64,000 nucleotides of DNA from Gammaproteobacteria bacterium (GTDB taxonomy: Bacteria > Pseudomonadota > Gammaproteobacteria > Burkholderiales > Burkholderiaceae_D), in NCBI GenBank assembly GCA_903970185.1, contig CAJCIC010000020.1, positions 1 through 64,000 of the forward strand. Direction: 5' to 3'. Position 1 is the first letter of the stretch, and the number at the start of each line of letters is the position of its first letter. Positions 61,022 to 64,000 of this stretch are shown here, piece after piece. The notes below the pieces were generated by a model. The model was given only the letters and a program-made list of their open reading frames with translations. It did no database searches and was not told where the DNA came from. The position numbers and the translations under genes were made by a program.

Positions 61022-61825
61022 ATGAGCTATCAGCCGCTTAAAGGACAGAAGGCCTTAGTCACCGGAGCCAGCTCGGGAATTGGCGCAGGCGTTGCACTGT
61101 CGCTTGCCGCCGCCGGAGCCGACGTGCTCGTCAACTACGCATCGAGTCTTGCCGGTGCGCAAAAAGTGGTCGACCAGATCAAAGAGCTCGGTGCCAACGC
61201 CATCGCTGTCAAGGCGGACGTGTCGAAAGAAGATGACGTCAAGGCGATGTTTGACGAAATGCTCGGCACGTTTGGTGCGATCGACATTCTGGTCAATAAC
61301 GCCGGTTTGCAGCAGGACGCGCCGTTTACCGAAATGACGCTGGCCCAATGGAATACGGTCCTTGGCATCAACCTGACCGGCATGTTCCTTTGCACCCAGC
61401 TTGCCGTTCGCGCCATGATCAAGCGCGGCATCCCGCCTGGTTCGCGCTGTGCCGGCAAGGTCATCTGCATGTCCTCGGTGCATGAAGTGATTCCATGGGC
61501 CGGGCACGCAAACTACGCGGCGTCAAAAGGAGGCGTCAAGCTCTTCATGCAAACGCTGGCCCAGGAACTTGCGCCGCAGAAGATTCGCATCAATTCGATC
61601 GGACCCGGTGCGATCCAAACGCCGATCAATCGCGCCGCCTGGGACACCCCCGAGGCGCTTGCCTCGCTTCTGAAGCTGATCCCCTACGGACGCATTGGCA
61701 TACCCGAGGACATCGGTAATGCCACGGTATGGCTCGCGTCGGATGCGGCGGACTACGTCAACGGCCAGACCATCTTCGTTGACGGCGGCATGACCCTCTA
61801 TCCGGAATTCGCAGACGGCGGCTAG
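61022..61825 (+). CDS. SDR-family glucose-1-dehydrogenase-like oxidoreductase
   Basis: 267 residues from the second of two adjacent ATGs (61019 and 61022; GGAG five bases before the second). The Rossmann motif TGASSGIG, the NNAG motif, catalytic Ser in MSSVHE and YAASK (Tyr-x-x-x-Lys) are all present. GGMTLYPEF at the C-terminus fits the glucose-1-dehydrogenase group. It could oxidise glucose released by the upstream glucosidase to gluconolactone. The adjoining genes are probably an operon. Confidence 0.88.
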   Translation: MSYQPLKGQKALVTGASSGIGAGVALSLAAAGADVLVNYASSLAGAQKVVDQIKELGANAIAVKADVSKEDDVKAMFDEMLGTFGAIDILVNNAGLQQDAPFTEMTLAQWNTVLGINLTGMFLCTQLAVRAMIKRGIPPGSRCAGKVICMSSVHEVIPWAGHANYAASKGGVKLFMQTLAQELAPQKIRINSIGPGAIQTPINRAAWDTPEALASLLKLIPYGRIGIPEDIGNATVWLASDAADYVNGQTIFVDGGMTLYPEFADGG

Positions 61826-62007
61826 ACGCCCAAGAGCGACCGGCGCAAGAACAACGGCGAAACGAAAACACGCAACCGCCGGCTGGGGCCCCGCGTCCGT
61901 TACACTCAGTTACCCCAAACTCTGCGGAAGTCGCGCGACGCGGGCGGCTCACTAGAGTAAAACGCTAACTGGCGCGTTCGCCATCAACGAGAAAAAGAGA
62001 CGACCCC

Positions 62008-63522
62008 ATGAAAAAATTCATCCTTGCCGCCGCAGCCGCAGCTGTACTTGCCGCCTGTGATAAGGGAGCACCGCCGGCGCCAGACAGTGCATCGGTGAGC
62101 GCGGCCCCTGCAGTTGACAGTACGACCGCGGCGGCACCTCAACCCGCACCGATGGCAGCCGCCCCGGCAGCCGCACCCTACCCCGCCCCGGCGCCGGCGC
62201 CCTATGCTGCACCGGCCCCTGCGCCTGCCGTCGTGGCGCAGAACAGCACCGACGAATTCGACGGCGACGAGGACTACGAACCGCCCGCACCGCAACCGGT
62301 CGTTAGCGTCTATGAAGACTACGCGACCAGCCAGCCGCCACCCGTTGCGGTACGCTGGGCGCCGCCGCCGATGCTCGTCGAGCCACCGCCGCCGCAACCC
62401 GCCCCGAACTACTACTGGACCGGTGGCTATTGGTCCTGGCAGGGTCAGTGGGTGTGGTCGCACGGTCGCTGGGCGCCGCCACCCCAGCCCGGCTACCTGT
62501 TTCGACCGCCCTATTATGAAAACCGTGACGGCGCGGTCATTTTCGTCAACGGCTACTGGTCACCGCCGTCGGTTGCGTTCGTTCCCCCGGCGATCGGCAT
62601 TTCGATCGGATTTGGTGCCATCGGCATCGGTGTCGTTGCAGGTATCGCGCCGATCGGGCCGCCCGGAATATTTGTGCCGCCTCCGCCAGGATCGCGCTTT
62701 GGCCTCATCGTTCCCGCGCCTTATGGCACCAATCCGCAAGTCGTCATCGGTGCGCCGCCGGTCATCAATACGGGCATGCGCATCACCAACGTCACGAACA
62801 ACACGACGATTAACAACACCACGATCAACAACGTGACCAACGTGCGCAATGTCACCATCGTGGCACCGGCGAGCGCAACGGCCACGCACCAGGCCATCTC
62901 TTCGACCGTTCCCGCGCAAGCCCAGCTGGCTGCTGCGCAGCGACCCGTGGTACGCGCCGTGGCGCCCGTGCCCACATCGACAAAACCAATCCCGGCTTAC
63001 CGTGGCGGCACGCCGCCCGCGCTGCCTGCGCCGCAAACCGTAAAACCGATCGTGCCGCCGCAATTGGCCCAGGCCCGCGCCGCCCAGCGCCCGGGCCCTG
63101 CGGCTGTAGCGCCTGCAGCCCGTCCGGCACCAGCCACACCCGCTGCTCGTCCTGCAACGCCGGCGGCTCGCCCGTCAACCCCAGCCGCCGCAGCGCGGCC
63201 GCAAGCCTTGCCCGAACGTGCTGAAGCCAAGCCTGCACCGAAAGCAGAGACGCCCGCTGCGCGTCCGGCGCCAGCGGCCCGTCCTGAAGCGCGGCCGGTT
63301 CCTGCGCCCAAGCCCGAAGCCAAGCCCGAGCAACAGGCTCGACCGGCACCTGCTGCCCGGCCAGCGCCTGCGCCCAAGGCCGAGCCCAAGGCCGAGTCGG
63401 AGCACCGTCCCGCTCCCAAACCCGCGCCCGCGCCTCATCCGGCTGAAAAACCAGCCGCAGAAAGGCCGGCTGCGCCAAAAAAACCCAACGAGCCCGAGAA
63501 GAAGGAAAACCCACGCGAATGA
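62008..63522 (+). CDS. YXWGXW-type Pro/Ala-rich lipoprotein
   Basis: 504 residues. A signal peptide with a lipobox (LAAC, Cys16) begins a lipoprotein. A Pro/Ala-rich region (17-130) leads to a YXWGXW-like segment (GYWSWQGQWVWSHGRW), then a Gly/Ile/Pro-rich hydrophobic part, an Asn/Thr repeat (TNNTTINNTTINNVTN) and a roughly 200-residue Pro/Ala/Lys tail with repeated ARPAPA and KAE. Such proteins are thought to span the periplasm or face outward. The ending resembles that of the gene at 1-182. No enzymatic domain is seen. Confidence 0.8.
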   Translation: MKKFILAAAAAAVLAACDKGAPPAPDSASVSAAPAVDSTTAAAPQPAPMAAAPAAAPYPAPAPAPYAAPAPAPAVVAQNSTDEFDGDEDYEPPAPQPVVSVYEDYATSQPPPVAVRWAPPPMLVEPPPPQPAPNYYWTGGYWSWQGQWVWSHGRWAPPPQPGYLFRPPYYENRDGAVIFVNGYWSPPSVAFVPPAIGISIGFGAIGIGVVAGIAPIGPPGIFVPPPPGSRFGLIVPAPYGTNPQVVIGAPPVINTGMRITNVTNNTTINNTTINNVTNVRNVTIVAPASATATHQAISSTVPAQAQLAAAQRPVVRAVAPVPTSTKPIPAYRGGTPPALPAPQTVKPIVPPQLAQARAAQRPGPAAVAPAARPAPATPAARPATPAARPSTPAAAARPQALPERAEAKPAPKAETPAARPAPAARPEARPVPAPKPEAKPEQQARPAPAARPAPAPKAEPKAESEHRPAPKPAPAPHPAEKPAAERPAAPKKPNEPEKKENPRE

Positions 63523-63541
63523 CACTTCCCGTCTGATAAAC

Positions 63542-63566
63542 ACAACGGCCACTCTGTGGCCGTTGT
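63542..63566 (+). terminator. Hairpin terminator after the lipoprotein gene
   Basis: A perfect 11-bp stem (63542-63552 with 63556-63566) with a three-base loop lies 20 bp after the stop codon. The following bases are only partly T-rich (CGTTCTG), so it is a strong hairpin but a weak U-run. Confidence 0.65.
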
Positions 63567-63620
63567 CGTTCTGCACGCAACAGCCTATCGTGCGGCTACG
63601 TCGAATTTCGAAAAGATCCT

Positions 63621-63887
63621 GTGAAAAAAACTGACCTTGAAAAAGCCAAGGCACTCAAACTGATGGGCAACCTCAAGGCGCGCGTTCCTGCGCGCTTTGG
63701 CAACCCAGGCGAAGTGCAAAGCCGGCGTGAGCGCCGCGCCGAAGAGCAAAAACTCGGACTCATCCCGTTTGCCGTGAAGCTCGACCAGACCCTGGTGCAA
63801 AGCGTGCGCGATCTGGCCAAAGCGAAAAGCACGAGCGTCGATGCTGTCGTTGGCGAGTTGCTGCAAAGCGCCCTCGAAAAGGTCTAG
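63621..63887 (+). CDS. Small conserved-looking basic protein, possibly ribbon-helix-helix-like
   Basis: 88 residues. Lys/Arg-rich N-terminal half (KKTDLEKAKALKLMGNLKA, then QSRRERRAEEQK), and a C-terminal segment (IPFAVKLDQTLVQSVRDLAKAKSTSVDAVVGELL) that reads as one strand followed by two helices, like a ribbon-helix-helix fold. I do not recognise a named family. It sits four bp before the next gene, so the two may be co-translated. Confidence 0.6.
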   Translation: MKKTDLEKAKALKLMGNLKARVPARFGNPGEVQSRRERRAEEQKLGLIPFAVKLDQTLVQSVRDLAKAKSTSVDAVVGELLQSALEKV

Positions 63888-63890
63888 CGC

Positions 63891-64000
63891 GTGAACAACA
63901 TTGCAGTCACATTTTCATATGACCGGGCCGCCGCCGAGCAAGTCGTCCTTAAGACGCGCTCGTGGGTCGAGCGCGCCGTGATCGGTCTTAACCTGTGTCC
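63891..64000 (+). CDS. DUF1415 family protein, 5' part only
   Basis: Starts at a GTG three bp after the previous stop and runs off the window end. The visible 36 residues include TRSWVERAVIGLNLC, the DUF1415 N-terminal signature (W-x-x-x-x-VIGLNLCPF). Its function is not established. Confidence 0.75.
   Translation, partial: MNNIAVTFSYDRAAAEQVVLKTRSWVERAVIGLNLC

Noticed and set aside
62812-62850. NNTTI repeats as a CRISPR-like or satellite DNA repeat
   Set aside because: The repeat is in coding sequence, is short, and follows amino acid composition; there are no regularly spaced unique spacers anywhere in the window.

Overview
The window is a dense, GC-rich (about 60-65% by eye) bacterial chromosome segment with typical bacterial operons and no sign of prophage, transposon, integron or CRISPR. 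The gene neighbourhoods purN-rsmB, ribF-ileS-lspA-coaBC-dut, clpS-clpA/csp/icd, yebC-purD-hemF-nadD-rsfS-rlmH-maf-rng and gcvTHP-sdaA are the arrangement known from Betaproteobacteria, especially Burkholderiales and relatives. I infer a member of that group; genus and species cannot be read from the sequence.

Layout. 1-4963: the tail of a Pro/Ala-rich protein, then a minus-strand block with a fatty acid desaturase and the operon purN-rsmB-mscS-like. 5055-11247: housekeeping run for flavin, isoleucyl-tRNA, lipoprotein maturation, CoA and dUTP metabolism. 11267-17588: RhlE-type helicase, clpS-clpA, a cold-shock gene with a long leader, and icd. 17769-22451: rluE, two small secreted low-complexity proteins each with a terminator, a DUF192 protein and a convergent GH17-GT2 beta-glucan enzyme. 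22916-24430: a Ser/Thr kinase with a C-terminal cyclic-nucleotide-binding (CNB) domain. 24462-30589: a tandem glycine riboswitch in front of gcvT-gcvH-gcvP-sdaA, forming a glycine/serine disposal operon whose Shine-Dalgarno sequence lies in a hairpin. 30685-38130: pepN, fbp with a DUF2252 gene, and a quinone reductase/EamA pair. 38131-41551: a lipoprotein hydrolase coupled to an ABC-2 exporter. 41628-48303: yebC to rng. 48303-54209: short coupled micro-ORFs, a DUF1905/YdeI protein, a TPR-GGDEF diguanylate cyclase, and a two-gene outer-membrane cluster (TPR-beta-barrel plus FecR-domain protein). 54493-58046: threonine aldolase, HAD hydrolase, a small secreted protein and an aquaporin fused to a CNB domain. 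58322-64000: GH63-type glucosidase with a glucose-1-dehydrogenase-like SDR, a YXWGXW-type lipoprotein, a small unknown protein and the start of a DUF1415 gene.

The strongest candidates for something new are the aquaporin-CNB fusion (56880-58046), which looks like a cyclic-nucleotide-responsive channel with intact NPA and phosphate-binding motifs; the overlapping pair of a TPR-beta-barrel and a FecR-domain protein with three CX4C pairs (51161-54209), which looks like an outer-membrane secretion/surface-display pair next to a diguanylate cyclase; and the kinase-CNB fusion (22916-24430), a second protein in the same window wired to a cyclic nucleotide.
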